Shown in pieces: positions 39,190 through 48,424 of a DNA stretch of 52,788 nucleotides; within the stretch, counting starts at the first letter, position 1, and the number at the start of each line of letters is the position of its first letter. The position numbers and the translations under genes are program-made. Source of the stretch: a virus; IMG/VR virus record IMGVR_UViG_3300022707_001565, positions 1 to 52,788 of that record. The stretch is one strand, 5' to 3'. The notes below the pieces were generated by a model, which made no database searches, had not been told where the DNA came from, and was given only the letters and a program-made list of their open reading frames with translations.

Positions 39190-40282
39190 TGTTCTTCCAG
39201 CTGAATTTCACGGGTGTGACGCCTTCTGGAGTTGAGCGATTAATGGTATCATTATTTAATTCTATATAACCTTCATACAACATATCAGAAATATATAATC
39301 CAGCTTCATGTTTCTCTAATAAATCCAATGTGTCTGGTGGATCTAACAGCGCGATGGTGACGCCAGTTTGTTTAACAGTGTGGTGTGGCAATATGTCCAT
39401 ATCTCTATTTTTTCTTTCTTGATCCATTGGTATTATTTTCATTTCATCTTTATATTCTTTAGTCTGTTGTGTAGAATATAAACGGACATCATCATCAGTT
39501 GGTATTGCAATGCCTTTTGCTTTCAGTCGATTAAATTTCTCAACAGCTAATTCATAGCGAGACATTTTCAATATTTTATTAATAACTTTACCAGATTTAT
39601 TCCTAGTTATTTTATCAGCACGCAAACGGGTTGGCCCATTATATGCCCAAGGTGGAATTGGAGCAACATATGACCCTAAAATATTTCCACCAGAATCTAT
39701 TTCGACAAATATAAATAATGGAATCTCTCCATCACCTAAATCAAAAGGTGGAGAAGCATTTATAAATGTAGTGCGCACACTTATAGCTGTGACAGGAGAA
39801 ACATCGCCCTGGAGATATATATTTGTAGCAAAGCTTGTCCCTAATGCTGCAGCAGTAGCACCAGGACCCACTATTTGCGCCTGAACATCGCCTGCATTAC
39901 TTACTGTTGCTCTCGATTCTGGATAAAATGCATATTGGCCACCTGGTAATGTTCTCTTTGATGGAGTGCCACTAATACTATCAACCGTCCCTGTTGATGT
40001 ATCCAAAGCTGCTTGGTCAACAGAACCTGCCCCTGGAGTATTTACACCCCACACAGCGCCATCAACTCCATCAGGTACTAAAACTTTTGTTGTATCAGTC
40101 TCATCCGTGAATATTGCAAATTGCGAATTAAAATCAATTGCCACGCCTTTTAATGCAGTGCGAGCAGTAGCGTCACCCTCAAATATTGCTAAAGGATTAT
40201 CACGATTTTTAAATGTGACCGCCGCCGTCCACGGAGACTCAGCATCAATTTCACCATTCGTTATTTCATCATAAACAGACAT
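39182..40282 (-). CDS. Virion-associated tail protein, 366 aa
   Basis: Follows the hub-like protein, with GAGAGGAATAATGA before ATG. The N-terminal 120 residues are beta-rich and Thr/Asp-rich. The centre has a jelly-roll-like Gly/Ala part. Residues about 225-290 are Lys-rich helices (RADKITRNKSGKVINKILKM). The end is DLLEKHEAGLYISDMLYEGY. No enzymatic motif. A distal tail or fibre-attachment role is inferred from position. Confidence 0.55.
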   Translation of the reverse strand: MSVYDEITNGEIDAESPWTAAVTFKNRDNPLAIFEGDATARTALKGVAIDFNSQFAIFTDETDTTKVLVPDGVDGAVWGVNTPGAGSVDQAALDTSTGTVDSISGTPSKRTLPGGQYAFYPESRATVSNAGDVQAQIVGPGATAAALGTSFATNIYLQGDVSPVTAISVRTTFINASPPFDLGDGEIPLFIFVEIDSGGNILGSYVAPIPPWAYNGPTRLRADKITRNKSGKVINKILKMSRYELAVEKFNRLKAKGIAIPTDDDVRLYSTQQTKEYKDEMKIIPMDQERKNRDMDILPHHTVKQTGVTIALLDPPDTLDLLEKHEAGLYISDMLYEGYIELNNDTINRSTPEGVTPVKFSWKNSA

Positions 40283-40294
40283 TCATTATTCCTC

Positions 40295-42088
40295 TCATAT
40301 AAGTCTATAAGGTGCATCGCCATTCCCAAAGCCCTGATTTATTAAAGTATCATCTCCAACCCATCCATATCTAGCTTTATCTTCATCACTAGCGGCGGGA
40401 TAATCAATTGCTGAAAATTCAGCAGTTGGGCTGACCAAGAAGTATCTGCCCTCAAAGCGCACATCTTCAGCCTTCATAGCAATCTTGCCATTCTTCATTG
40501 TTTTGGCTTGCAGTATTTTAATAAATATACCAGGGCTTAATCCGTCAGCGTCTTGTAATTGATTACTTTGGAATAGAACCGTATCACCAGTCCAAATATC
40601 CTGGTCTTTAACTTCGATCATGAAATCAATAAACTTTGGATTGTTTCTAAATCTGCTTAATTCTCTTGATGTCATTTGCTGAACCAGACCCCTTTGGGCA
40701 GCAGTCAACCACCTGCAATGCTTTGTCCTAGTTCTACGCTCATCATATTCTTGCACACTTTCGGCATTAACATCAATTGGATTATCAGTCCTAGTATAAT
40801 TTTTCTTTTTCTCTAAATCGTCAGTTGGGTCAGTAATATTATAATGGAAAACTACATTTGATATTCTATCTTTAACTCGCTCGGTGACCTTCACGGAATT
40901 CTGTACCACAGACCCTTCTTTGGTTAAGCTAGGGAAATCCTGCGCGAATGGCGGTTGAATTGCAGATAATTTAATCTCAACATCAATTTCATCAGCCCAT
41001 ATATATAAAGGGAATAATCTTAGCCACTCGTCAACTAATGCTAATACACCCATTGGCTCAACAATAATTCCTGTGAGATCTAAATCAGGGAGCCATGTTT
41101 CTAATTCATCCTCCCAATCAGTTTTAGGTATATGTGTTTGCAATACATTTCCAAATTCAACAAGTGCTTCTTCAAGTGCATCTGCAAAAGGCACATCAGT
41201 ATAATTATGGCACTGCTGCACTGTGTCATCAATGTCATGCGATTCTTTTGCTCCATTAAATAATGCACGTCCAGAAGTTGTTAGATCATTTCCGCTAATT
41301 GCAGAATAAGAAAAGATCTCATCGCCAATAATAACAAATTCAGTTAGTAGTGTTACAGCAGGATCACGGTATTCAGTTGAATCATCAAGCTCAATGGTTG
41401 GTGTTGCATCCGTATCATTAATAGCTGTCTGCAATTCTCCAACAGTTACTTTTGGAATCAATGCCTTTTTATTACTAGCTACTTTCATTATATCTTTGGC
41501 AACAACTTTAAATATCCCTGCAGCATCAGGCGCAGTCATACTTTCTATTTGATATGTCCGTATCTGGAATGCACCTATTTCAAATGGATCAGTTAAAAAT
41601 CCTTCAAGGACTCTTAATTCTCTATTTTGATAGAACGTATTGCGTGCAAAGAACCTGCCCCAATATGTTCCTTGCTTTTCAATATCAAATGCACGATCTG
41701 CAAAATATTTATCAATGCCGCGATCATGCCATGTGTGATCTTGGAATGTTATTGTCACACTGCCTCTTTTGCCTAAGCCATCTCCAGGGGTTATAGTCGT
41801 TGGACTTATATTTACATCCAAGACGCTAGGGATTGCATTGAGTGGGGGCCGTATTGTTGGAGTGCAGAATCTATATGTTTTTAATGTTTGATTAAAATTT
41901 GCAACATCCTGGCAATTTGCTTTTGCACTTTTTGATCTCACATTAAAACATTTGTCAGGACCCGTTGCAGGAATAGATGCAACACAAGGAGCAACGCCAT
42001 ATGTCTCAGCACAAAAATCTAGATCCATCTCAATAATTGTGAGCTGTGTGCGTATTGGCTCCTTACGTTGCGCATCAAAATTAGCCAT
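40295..42088 (-). CDS. Tail hub-like protein (phage BR0599/DUF2163-type), 597 aa
   Basis: ATG 42088 is preferred to the adjoining TTG 42091. The N-terminus MANFDAQRKEPIRTQLTIIE, then ETYGVAPCVASIPATGPDKC and ANFNQTLKTYRFCTPTI, matches a Cys-containing siphophage tail protein class placed at the tail tip. Later, LEGFLTDPFEIGAF and a TRELSRFRNNPKFIDFMIEV segment resemble hub domains that thread from tube to fibres. Overlaps the 100-residue gene by 8 bases. Probably the central hub below the tape measure. Confidence 0.65.
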   Translation of the reverse strand: MANFDAQRKEPIRTQLTIIEMDLDFCAETYGVAPCVASIPATGPDKCFNVRSKSAKANCQDVANFNQTLKTYRFCTPTIRPPLNAIPSVLDVNISPTTITPGDGLGKRGSVTITFQDHTWHDRGIDKYFADRAFDIEKQGTYWGRFFARNTFYQNRELRVLEGFLTDPFEIGAFQIRTYQIESMTAPDAAGIFKVVAKDIMKVASNKKALIPKVTVGELQTAINDTDATPTIELDDSTEYRDPAVTLLTEFVIIGDEIFSYSAISGNDLTTSGRALFNGAKESHDIDDTVQQCHNYTDVPFADALEEALVEFGNVLQTHIPKTDWEDELETWLPDLDLTGIIVEPMGVLALVDEWLRLFPLYIWADEIDVEIKLSAIQPPFAQDFPSLTKEGSVVQNSVKVTERVKDRISNVVFHYNITDPTDDLEKKKNYTRTDNPIDVNAESVQEYDERRTRTKHCRWLTAAQRGLVQQMTSRELSRFRNNPKFIDFMIEVKDQDIWTGDTVLFQSNQLQDADGLSPGIFIKILQAKTMKNGKIAMKAEDVRFEGRYFLVSPTAEFSAIDYPAASDEDKARYGWVGDDTLINQGFGNGDAPYRLI

Positions 42089-42383
42089 CAATCAGTTTCA
42101 ATCTTTTAAGTATTCTTTTCAATATTTCTTTTGTTGCCGTTTTTGATATTGCATCATCAGCATCATCAATTTTATTCCATATGTTTCTCATTTGTGCAAA
42201 TGCCTTTGCATCATCACTTTGTTCCTCATCCATCACAGTAAAATCATCTTCAAATGATTTTTTTAAATGTAACATGAAATCAGCAAACGATCTTCCATCA
42301 TCATCAGTCCACATCCACTCTTTGGGAGTGTTATCAGGCTTTTTTAATATATTATGTTTTACTCGTCTTTGTTTAGTAGCCAT
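42081..42383 (-). CDS. Hypothetical protein in tail cluster, 100 aa
   Basis: Begins MATKQRRVKHNILKKPDNTP. Basic start, acidic middle and a basic helical end (TKEILKRILKRLKLIDG). No family recognised. Lies between the repeat tail protein and the hub; an assembly factor is possible. Confidence 0.6.
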   Translation of the reverse strand: MATKQRRVKHNILKKPDNTPKEWMWTDDDGRSFADFMLHLKKSFEDDFTVMDEEQSDDAKAFAQMRNIWNKIDDADDAISKTATKEILKRILKRLKLIDG

Positions 42384-42387
42384 AGTT

Positions 42388-43782
42388 TTATCCTATCCTT
42401 GAAATTGACATGCTGTTGACATCGCCATTAGAACTTCGTGTGCCTCCACCATCAGATCTAAATTCTATAGTATCGCCAACATTACAGAAAAATGTACCAA
42501 ATACCGTAAACACTCCAGTGCTTGTTCCCCCAAAATCGTTGCCATATGCTCTTGTATTACCTTGATGTTTAAGAAATGCACTGGCACCACCCGATGTGAA
42601 ATTTAATGAACACCGCGCAGCATAGATACCAGGTTGGGGCACAACATATTGATTGCCATCCCACGCTCCATGCAAATCCGAACCATCAAGCTTAGTTCCA
42701 TAATCTAAATTTTCACTACTGGCAGTTACCGCTTGACTTGATGTATCGCTATAAATTGCATGAGTGACATATACCTCGTGAACAATTTGCCAATCAGACC
42801 CATCACTACGAATAGATAAAAATTCCCCATCAACAATTTTATACGTTGTGTTTCCAGCAATATCCTGAAATCCACTTGCGGCAATTGTGTAGATTCCTGT
42901 CTCTCCTGCCTGTACTAATATATTCAACACCCTGCCAGCTTGCCCAACAGCAGTCTGTAATGTTAAAGTAAAGGTTGCACCGGAAAGTATTACTGTCTTG
43001 CCCCAATCCGCTAATACCAATGTTGATGTAGATGATTTTGGATTTTCTGCAACATCAATTAAATTGCTTTTAGAATCTATAATCTCCCAATTAGCTCCAT
43101 CACTCCTTACTTGTAAATAATCGCCAGCCACCATTTTTACATCTGCATTGCCACCAAGAGTCTGGGCACCGCTGCCATCAATCGTATAAATACCCACAGC
43201 CGTAGGATCAACAAGAATCCCCATAATCCTTCCAGCTTGACCAACAGCAGTTTGCATTGTCAAAGTAAATGTTGCACCTGACAATGTTATTAATTTGCCC
43301 CAATCCAAAACTGTCAATGTTGTTGTAACAGCTACAGGCTTGTCTGATAATGCTAATGCATTATTTTTATTTCTCGTCACCTGCCAATTAGCACCATCAC
43401 TACGCAATTCAATAAAATCCCCATCAATCATATCAATAGTTAATGCGCCATCAATCGTTTGAGATCCTGTAGGGTCAATTGTATAAATACCAACAGAACC
43501 AGGATCAACAGATACCCGCATTGTCCTGCCAGCTTGCCCAACAGCAGTCTGTAATGTTAAAGTAAAGGTTGCACCTGATAAAGATATCTCTTGGCCCCAA
43601 TTAGCTGAAGTCAATATAGTTGTTACAGCAATTGGTGTTATTTCAAAATTAAGTATATCCAGAATTGATTGTGCAGGGTTCCATTTATTACCTGAACCTG
43701 CAGTCGTATCCCCAATGCCAAATAAGCTTGACGTTAATAATTTTGTTATAACTGTTTTATCTTTAAATTTCTGATCAGTCAT
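42388..43782 (-). CDS. Tail fibre/receptor-binding protein candidate with three 99-residue repeats and C1q-like end, 464 aa
   Basis: Residues 1-50 form an N-terminal attachment part. Residues 51-149, 150-248 and 249-347 are three tandem copies of one 99-residue unit, each with W-G-x(5)-LSGATFTLT, QTAVGQAGR, GIYTI and RSDG-x-x-W. Residues 348-464 are a compact beta domain (GAWDGNQYVVPQPGIYAARC, ending SMSISRIG) in the style of C1q/TNF-like trimer heads. Modular repeats plus such a head are typical of host-recognition fibres. No protease or chaperone motif seen. Stop lies 4 bases before the next start. Confidence 0.65.
   Translation of the reverse strand: MTDQKFKDKTVITKLLTSSLFGIGDTTAGSGNKWNPAQSILDILNFEITPIAVTTILTSANWGQEISLSGATFTLTLQTAVGQAGRTMRVSVDPGSVGIYTIDPTGSQTIDGALTIDMIDGDFIELRSDGANWQVTRNKNNALALSDKPVAVTTTLTVLDWGKLITLSGATFTLTMQTAVGQAGRIMGILVDPTAVGIYTIDGSGAQTLGGNADVKMVAGDYLQVRSDGANWEIIDSKSNLIDVAENPKSSTSTLVLADWGKTVILSGATFTLTLQTAVGQAGRVLNILVQAGETGIYTIAASGFQDIAGNTTYKIVDGEFLSIRSDGSDWQIVHEVYVTHAIYSDTSSQAVTASSENLDYGTKLDGSDLHGAWDGNQYVVPQPGIYAARCSLNFTSGGASAFLKHQGNTRAYGNDFGGTSTGVFTVFGTFFCNVGDTIEFRSDGGGTRSSNGDVNSMSISRIG
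42742..43632 (-). repeat. Three tandem 297-bp units in the fibre gene
   Basis: Units at 43632-43336, 43335-43039 and 43038-42742, exactly 297 bp apart. The segment encoding LSGATFTLT(L/M)QTAVGQAGR is nearly identical in all three at the DNA level. Elsewhere they have diverged, pointing to old duplication with ongoing exchange or selection on the core. Confidence 0.9.
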
Positions 43783-44661
43783 TTAATTCTCCCAAATCAT
43801 ATTGTTGCCATCATCCCAAACCATGTTATTGCCATCATCCCAAACCATGTTATTAAATGCAGGAGCCAATATTGGTGCATCGCCAGGATTGCCATAAGCT
43901 AATATTTTAAGTGTGCCATCAGTACCATCTCTTGTCGTATAACTTTGCTTCCCAGGGGTTCTATCCGAAACGCAGAAAACAGCCTCCCTAGGGAAATCAA
44001 CTTCGTTCCATGAAATATAAAATACCCCGTCATTATCGTCATCTAAATCACCATAAGCATAATCTATAAATGGTAACCAAGATGCATGAAAGAAATCATG
44101 CGACATATCTAATTGTGATATGATTAAATGCTTTCCTGATTGCTCAATTAATTTTCCTAAAGGGAATCCATCTTCACTATATAATTCTGTATATTGATAA
44201 TCATCAGCGCCAGGTGGCCTCATGAAATCCGTTTCCATTGGCCTTTCAAATATTAATTTTTCGCCAATCATAATATTAACCATTTTTGCAGGACCATCAA
44301 AAACAAAACGCCAGAAGCGATGGCTTACGCCTGAAATGGATTCAAAGAATGTTTCATTGGCAAACAATGTGCCAGTTAAAATTGATGCGGCAGGATCTGT
44401 TGCTGCGCCTGCAAATATTTCAAATCCATGATCATCAGTACTATCACCTTCCAATCCAAACATGCCAATGGCATCTATTGTTTGTGCGGAGCCTAAATCA
44501 AATTCAATAAATGGATTAGCGTCAACACTATCCTGCCACGCTGAATATAAGTAACGATCTGTTACATTTTCTTTAAATGTATCAGTATCCTCTCCAGAAG
44601 TAATTATCGTTGAACCAATTGCTTTATTAGTAAATAGTGTGGAAGATTCACATGAGGTCAT
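43783..44661 (-). CDS. Tail tip/fibre-region protein with discoidin-like N-terminal half, 292 aa
   Basis: Residues about 30-135 (YLYSAWQDSVDANPFIEFDL, then GSAQTIDAIGMFG and HRFWRFVFDGP) resemble a discoidin/F5-8C-type carbohydrate-binding beta sandwich. The C-terminus is a short tandem repeat (separate entry) that ends next to the fibre gene. Start ATGA-overlaps the previous stop. Likely part of the tail tip that presents or contacts host glycans. Confidence 0.55.
   Translation of the reverse strand: MTSCESSTLFTNKAIGSTIITSGEDTDTFKENVTDRYLYSAWQDSVDANPFIEFDLGSAQTIDAIGMFGLEGDSTDDHGFEIFAGAATDPAASILTGTLFANETFFESISGVSHRFWRFVFDGPAKMVNIMIGEKLIFERPMETDFMRPPGADDYQYTELYSEDGFPLGKLIEQSGKHLIISQLDMSHDFFHASWLPFIDYAYGDLDDDNDGVFYISWNEVDFPREAVFCVSDRTPGKQSYTTRDGTDGTLKILAYGNPGDAPILAPAFNNMVWDDGNNMVWDDGNNMIWEN
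43786..43854 (-). repeat. 24-bp tandem repeat encoding NNMVWDDG units
   Basis: Residues 270-292 read NNMVWDDG, NNMVWDDG, NNMIWEN. Two DNA units (43807-43830 and 43831-43854) are identical and the third is degenerate. The units end at the stop codon. Confidence 0.9.
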
Positions 44662-45437
44662 ACATAGCCCCTTCCACTTACAATCATATTATTAGTCACA
44701 AGCGTATCATATTTTTCGTGTTTCTTTTTCTCTTTACGATATAAAAGCATTGGCCTATAATATTTTGTGCTCATATTCCAAACAAGAAATACAGGCTTAA
44801 TATTATAATTAGTCCAAAACGATCTAACCACAGAACTATTTTCACTTAATAAAGATAATGTGCCTGTAAAATTTACACGTCTGTTATAGTATTTTCTACC
44901 TAATGGCATCCCTGTAGATTGTGGCTGCCCAACTGCTTTAATGGATTGATCAAACCCAGGGACTGCCTGCCCAACATTAAATCCTCTTTCAAAAAATATA
45001 CCTTCACCTAAAGCAGCTTGCCTAATCGTCACAGCAACTTGACTGGGATTATTAATCCTAATGCGCCAAAATTTATGCGACTCACTTGGCGTTATTTCTG
45101 TAGTGAAATCAAAGGATACTTCCACATGCACTTTTTTAGTTTCATCAATAGCAGTTGCAGCGATTAAATCTGTATAGGATATTCCATCATCACTGTGTTG
45201 AAACTGATATGTTAAATCTGTTCCATCTGTTTCTAAAAATAATCCAAACGCTGTTTGGACTCTTGCAGTATTATATTCTGAAATAATATCTATAGTGGTC
45301 CCGCTCAAATCATAAATAGCAGGGTCGCCAAGTCGATATGATATTACATTTCGTTGATCATCCACATTTGTTGCAGTAAACATTTTCTGATCAACTTCAT
45401 CGTAAAATAAGAAAAATCCTTTATATAATAAAGACAT
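44658..45437 (-). CDS. Distal-tail-like tail protein, 259 aa
   Basis: Directly follows the tape measure (TAATG overlap), where distal tail proteins lie. Beta-rich; FWRIRINNPSQVAVTIRQAA in the middle and GMPLGRKYYNRRVNFTGTLS in the second half resemble Dit-type belt domains. Begins MSLLYKGFFLFYDEVDQKMF. It would form the ring joining the tube to hub and fibres. Family not proven. Confidence 0.55.
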   Translation of the reverse strand: MSLLYKGFFLFYDEVDQKMFTATNVDDQRNVISYRLGDPAIYDLSGTTIDIISEYNTARVQTAFGLFLETDGTDLTYQFQHSDDGISYTDLIAATAIDETKKVHVEVSFDFTTEITPSESHKFWRIRINNPSQVAVTIRQAALGEGIFFERGFNVGQAVPGFDQSIKAVGQPQSTGMPLGRKYYNRRVNFTGTLSLLSENSSVVRSFWTNYNIKPVFLVWNMSTKYYRPMLLYRKEKKKHEKYDTLVTNNMIVSGRGYV

Positions 45438-47998
45438 TATCGCAGCACCGCAATACTTCCCAGACTAAAGTCATCATCAATTAATTCATTAGCCTTATCA
45501 AATATTGCTTCAACCATTTCAGTCGTTACTAGCTGGCCAGGTTGTAATCCGCTAATGCGCAAATCAACTTCTGATCGTGGTGGTGCCTCGCCCCCTGCGC
45601 CTCCACTGTCTGGCGCTGATGCTGTTTGTGCTGCTGCGCCTCCACCTGTTGGCGGTGCTGAAATTGTGCCTGAACCTTTTGATGCCCCTAGGATTGTTGC
45701 TATCTGTGCTGCGCCTGTTGCCGCAGCTAATGCCATAGCTGGATATGCCGCTGGGAAACCAAGTTCCATTGCACGAGCAATACCAATAGATGTAGAAACA
45801 GCTGCCTGTGCTACACCAAACAATTTACTATTGGCTAATGATCCTGAACCAAATGCCTCAGATAAAATTGATGCCGCTTCCAGAAATTGACTTGCCCCTT
45901 GCAGACGCATGCGGAATTTTTTGGCATCGCGTTTAACACGTTCATTATGGAATTCATCTTCCATTTTATTCAAACGCTCAAGATGTTTGGAATTTATATC
46001 CTCAAGTATTTTAGCTTTTTCTTCTTCACTTTCAAAAGCAGATTCATGCAATGAATTAATAAATTCTTTATCAAGCTCTGCACGTTCAATTTCCTTTTCC
46101 ATTTTCTTATCAAATGCCTCTTGCCGCATTTGTTCTTCAATGCTTAAGCCTGAAGATAATAATTCAAGTCTGCGTGCCTGGGTATCAGTTAATATTGCAT
46201 CAATTTCATCTTGAGCTTCTTTTAATTCATCAGGAGTAGGCCCACCAGCAGCTTCTTTTTCTTTTGCTTCAGGACTATCTTTTTCTGCAGACCTTTCGCC
46301 AAGACCACGTGCGGCAGCTTCAGCAGCATCATTAATGCCTTTAATTTGTGCCTCAAATTCTTCTTCACGTTTCTTTTTACGCTCTTCAATTGCATTAGCT
46401 TCATTACCAATATTAATTATTGCTTGCTCATTATTTTTCTTAGCAATTTCAGCAGCTGCATTTACTTTTTCCTGCTCTTCTGCTGCTGCTTTTCCTGCTT
46501 TACCTATTTCCTGACTCAGAGTTCTATTGACTGTTAATGTTGCTGTGTAGGTATCTGCTAAGGCTTGAGAACTAACTCCCAATTTTTCAAGTATAGCAGT
46601 TGCAGCCCCACTTTGCATTATAACTTTTATTATATCATTAATCCCACGCTTAAATGTATTGACCGTAAAATTAAGAATACCTTGAACAACAGCCATTGAG
46701 CTTCTAAGTACAGAACCTAAACCGCCTGTGAAAACAATCCACGCATCACTTAAATTGCTCGTAATAATTACCCATGTAGCCTCCAATCCCAATAATATTT
46801 TTTCCATGAACTCAACAGTAACAGCTAATCCATTCTTTATATTCAACCATACAATGCTGAATTGTCTACCCAATTCAATACTAATTAAATTCATTTGCAA
46901 CATCTGTGCTTCTGCGCCAGAGAATAATCGTATGACATCTGCAACAACATCAACCGTATCTCTGAATACTGCAAGCAAGCCTGAATCTCCTGCACTCAAT
47001 AACATTTCTTCAAAAGCAGAATTTAAACCTTTTAGAGATCCGCTAAGAGTATCTCTCATTTCAGCAGCAAGCTCTTTGGTTGTTCCTTTAGCAGCTTCAT
47101 TTGCCATTGTTAATTCTTCTAATGCTTTATTATTTTTGGAAAGTATTAATGCTGCTGCAGCATTTCTGCGTCCAAATATTTCTACAGCTTGTGCAGCAGT
47201 TAAATTGGCATCGCCAAACCTTTTGAATATTTCAGGCAAACCTCTTTTAGCAGGATCAACATCATCCAATGCTAGGCCCATTTGGCGCATTGTTGCCTCC
47301 GCGCCGTCCGTTGTTTTTAATAGCGCAGCCATAACACCACGCAGATTAGTACCAGCCAAACTGGCTTGGATGCCACTATTACCTAAAATACCAATAGCAG
47401 CTGCAGTAGTTTCTACAGATTGTCCAAGAGCACCAGCAATTGGGCCTGCAGATTTCATAGCCTCAGCTAATTGCCCCACAGTGGTATTTGCACTATTTGC
47501 TGTATTAGTTAATGTGTCAATGACTCTTTCAGTTTCATTGACACCTAAACCGAATTGTGCTAAAACATTTGAGGCAATATCAGCAGCTGTTCCTAGGTCT
47601 AACATTCCTGTCACAGCTAAATCTAAGGTACTGGGTAATGCTGATATTGCTTCTTCAGCGCTAAATCCTGCGCGTGCTAGGAATAATAAACCTTCACCAG
47701 CTTCTTTTGCAGAAAACTGCGTGGTGGCCCCCATCTCTCTGGCAGTTTCATTTAATTTTCTAAATTGTTCCTCTGTTGCCCCTGAAACACCTTTCAAGGT
47801 ACGCATGGTCAATTCAAATTCTGACCAGACCTTAATTGTTTTGCGAATGGTTGCAATGCCGCCAAGTATCCCAATTAATTTTTTAACTGATATGCCAGCA
47901 GACTTTGATGACTTCTCGATACCACCAGCAGCTTTTTCATATTGCTTACCGCCAATAGCAGCTTTAGCAGCATCAATTAGTAATCTTAATATTGGCAT
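45437..47998 (-). CDS. Tape measure protein, TP901 type, 853 aa
   Basis: Sets tail length. The core at about 60-330 has the TP901 signature: FELTMRTLKGVSGATEEQFR, LARAGFSAEEAISALPSTLD, then AEAMKSAGPIAGALGQSVET. A hydrophobic central segment follows at about 370-420. Residues 520-700 are charged coiled coil (ANAIEERKKKREEEFEAQIK). The C-terminus is Ala/Gly-rich. By the usual rule of about 0.15 nm per residue, the tail would be near 130 nm. It follows the G/GT chaperone pair, as in lambda. Confidence 0.93.
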   Translation of the reverse strand: MPILRLLIDAAKAAIGGKQYEKAAGGIEKSSKSAGISVKKLIGILGGIATIRKTIKVWSEFELTMRTLKGVSGATEEQFRKLNETAREMGATTQFSAKEAGEGLLFLARAGFSAEEAISALPSTLDLAVTGMLDLGTAADIASNVLAQFGLGVNETERVIDTLTNTANSANTTVGQLAEAMKSAGPIAGALGQSVETTAAAIGILGNSGIQASLAGTNLRGVMAALLKTTDGAEATMRQMGLALDDVDPAKRGLPEIFKRFGDANLTAAQAVEIFGRRNAAAALILSKNNKALEELTMANEAAKGTTKELAAEMRDTLSGSLKGLNSAFEEMLLSAGDSGLLAVFRDTVDVVADVIRLFSGAEAQMLQMNLISIELGRQFSIVWLNIKNGLAVTVEFMEKILLGLEATWVIITSNLSDAWIVFTGGLGSVLRSSMAVVQGILNFTVNTFKRGINDIIKVIMQSGAATAILEKLGVSSQALADTYTATLTVNRTLSQEIGKAGKAAAEEQEKVNAAAEIAKKNNEQAIINIGNEANAIEERKKKREEEFEAQIKGINDAAEAAARGLGERSAEKDSPEAKEKEAAGGPTPDELKEAQDEIDAILTDTQARRLELLSSGLSIEEQMRQEAFDKKMEKEIERAELDKEFINSLHESAFESEEEKAKILEDINSKHLERLNKMEDEFHNERVKRDAKKFRMRLQGASQFLEAASILSEAFGSGSLANSKLFGVAQAAVSTSIGIARAMELGFPAAYPAMALAAATGAAQIATILGASKGSGTISAPPTGGGAAAQTASAPDSGGAGGEAPPRSEVDLRISGLQPGQLVTTEMVEAIFDKANELIDDDFSLGSIAVLR

Positions 47999-48001
47999 TA
48001 A

Positions 48002-48424
48002 TTACTCGCTGGATTGTTTTTGTCTTTTTTTATTTTCTTTCTTTTCTCTTGCCTTTCGTTTTTTCTCTTTTTCTTTGGCTTCTTTTTTTAATTCTCTTTC
48101 ATTAGCCTGATATGTCATCCAGACGGTATCAAGTTCTTGAATATATTTGATAAAATCAAGTCTATCATCTACATTCTCAATACAGGCAATATCCAACCAT
48201 GATTTAATATCTGTTATTGATATTGCCGATGGTCCCCAGCCATTGTCCCCTCTTGAATTATTTAATTGAAAAAAAGCAACATAAATATATTCAAGGTCAT
48301 CATATAATTCTGGTTGATCTTCAAGAGGCCTTGGGAGCTTTCCTGTCTTTTTAAAAATCTTCCATAAATTATTCTGGAACTTTTCTTCACCAAAACGAAG
48401 CTGCCACTCTAAGCAGCTGGCAAG
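48002..48424 (-). CDS. Tail assembly chaperone T part, expressed by -1 frameshift as G-T fusion (140 codons after the slip)
   Basis: The -1 frame opens at ACT GGG AAA CTT just after a TGA and stays open to TAA 48002-48004. It has no usable start before an ATG at 48196. Residues after the slip begin LASCLEWQLRFGEEKFQNNL and end in a strongly charged KKRKAREKKENKKRQKQSSE. Fusion with the first 133 residues of G gives 273 residues. The T part binds the tape measure while G parts bind tube subunits in known systems. Stop lies 4 bases before the tape measure start. Confidence 0.85.
   Translation of the reverse strand, partial: LASCLEWQLRFGEEKFQNNLWKIFKKTGKLPRPLEDQPELYDDLEYIYVAFFQLNNSRGDNGWGPSAISITDIKSWLDIACIENVDDRLDFIKYIQELDTVWMTYQANERELKKEAKEKEKKRKAREKKENKKRQKQSSE

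Noticed and set aside
46728-48110. 460-codon open frame on the plus strand
   Set aside because: It is fully antisense to the tape measure gene, has no ribosome site, and its low-complexity Ser/Ala/Asn composition is the mirror of tape-measure codons.
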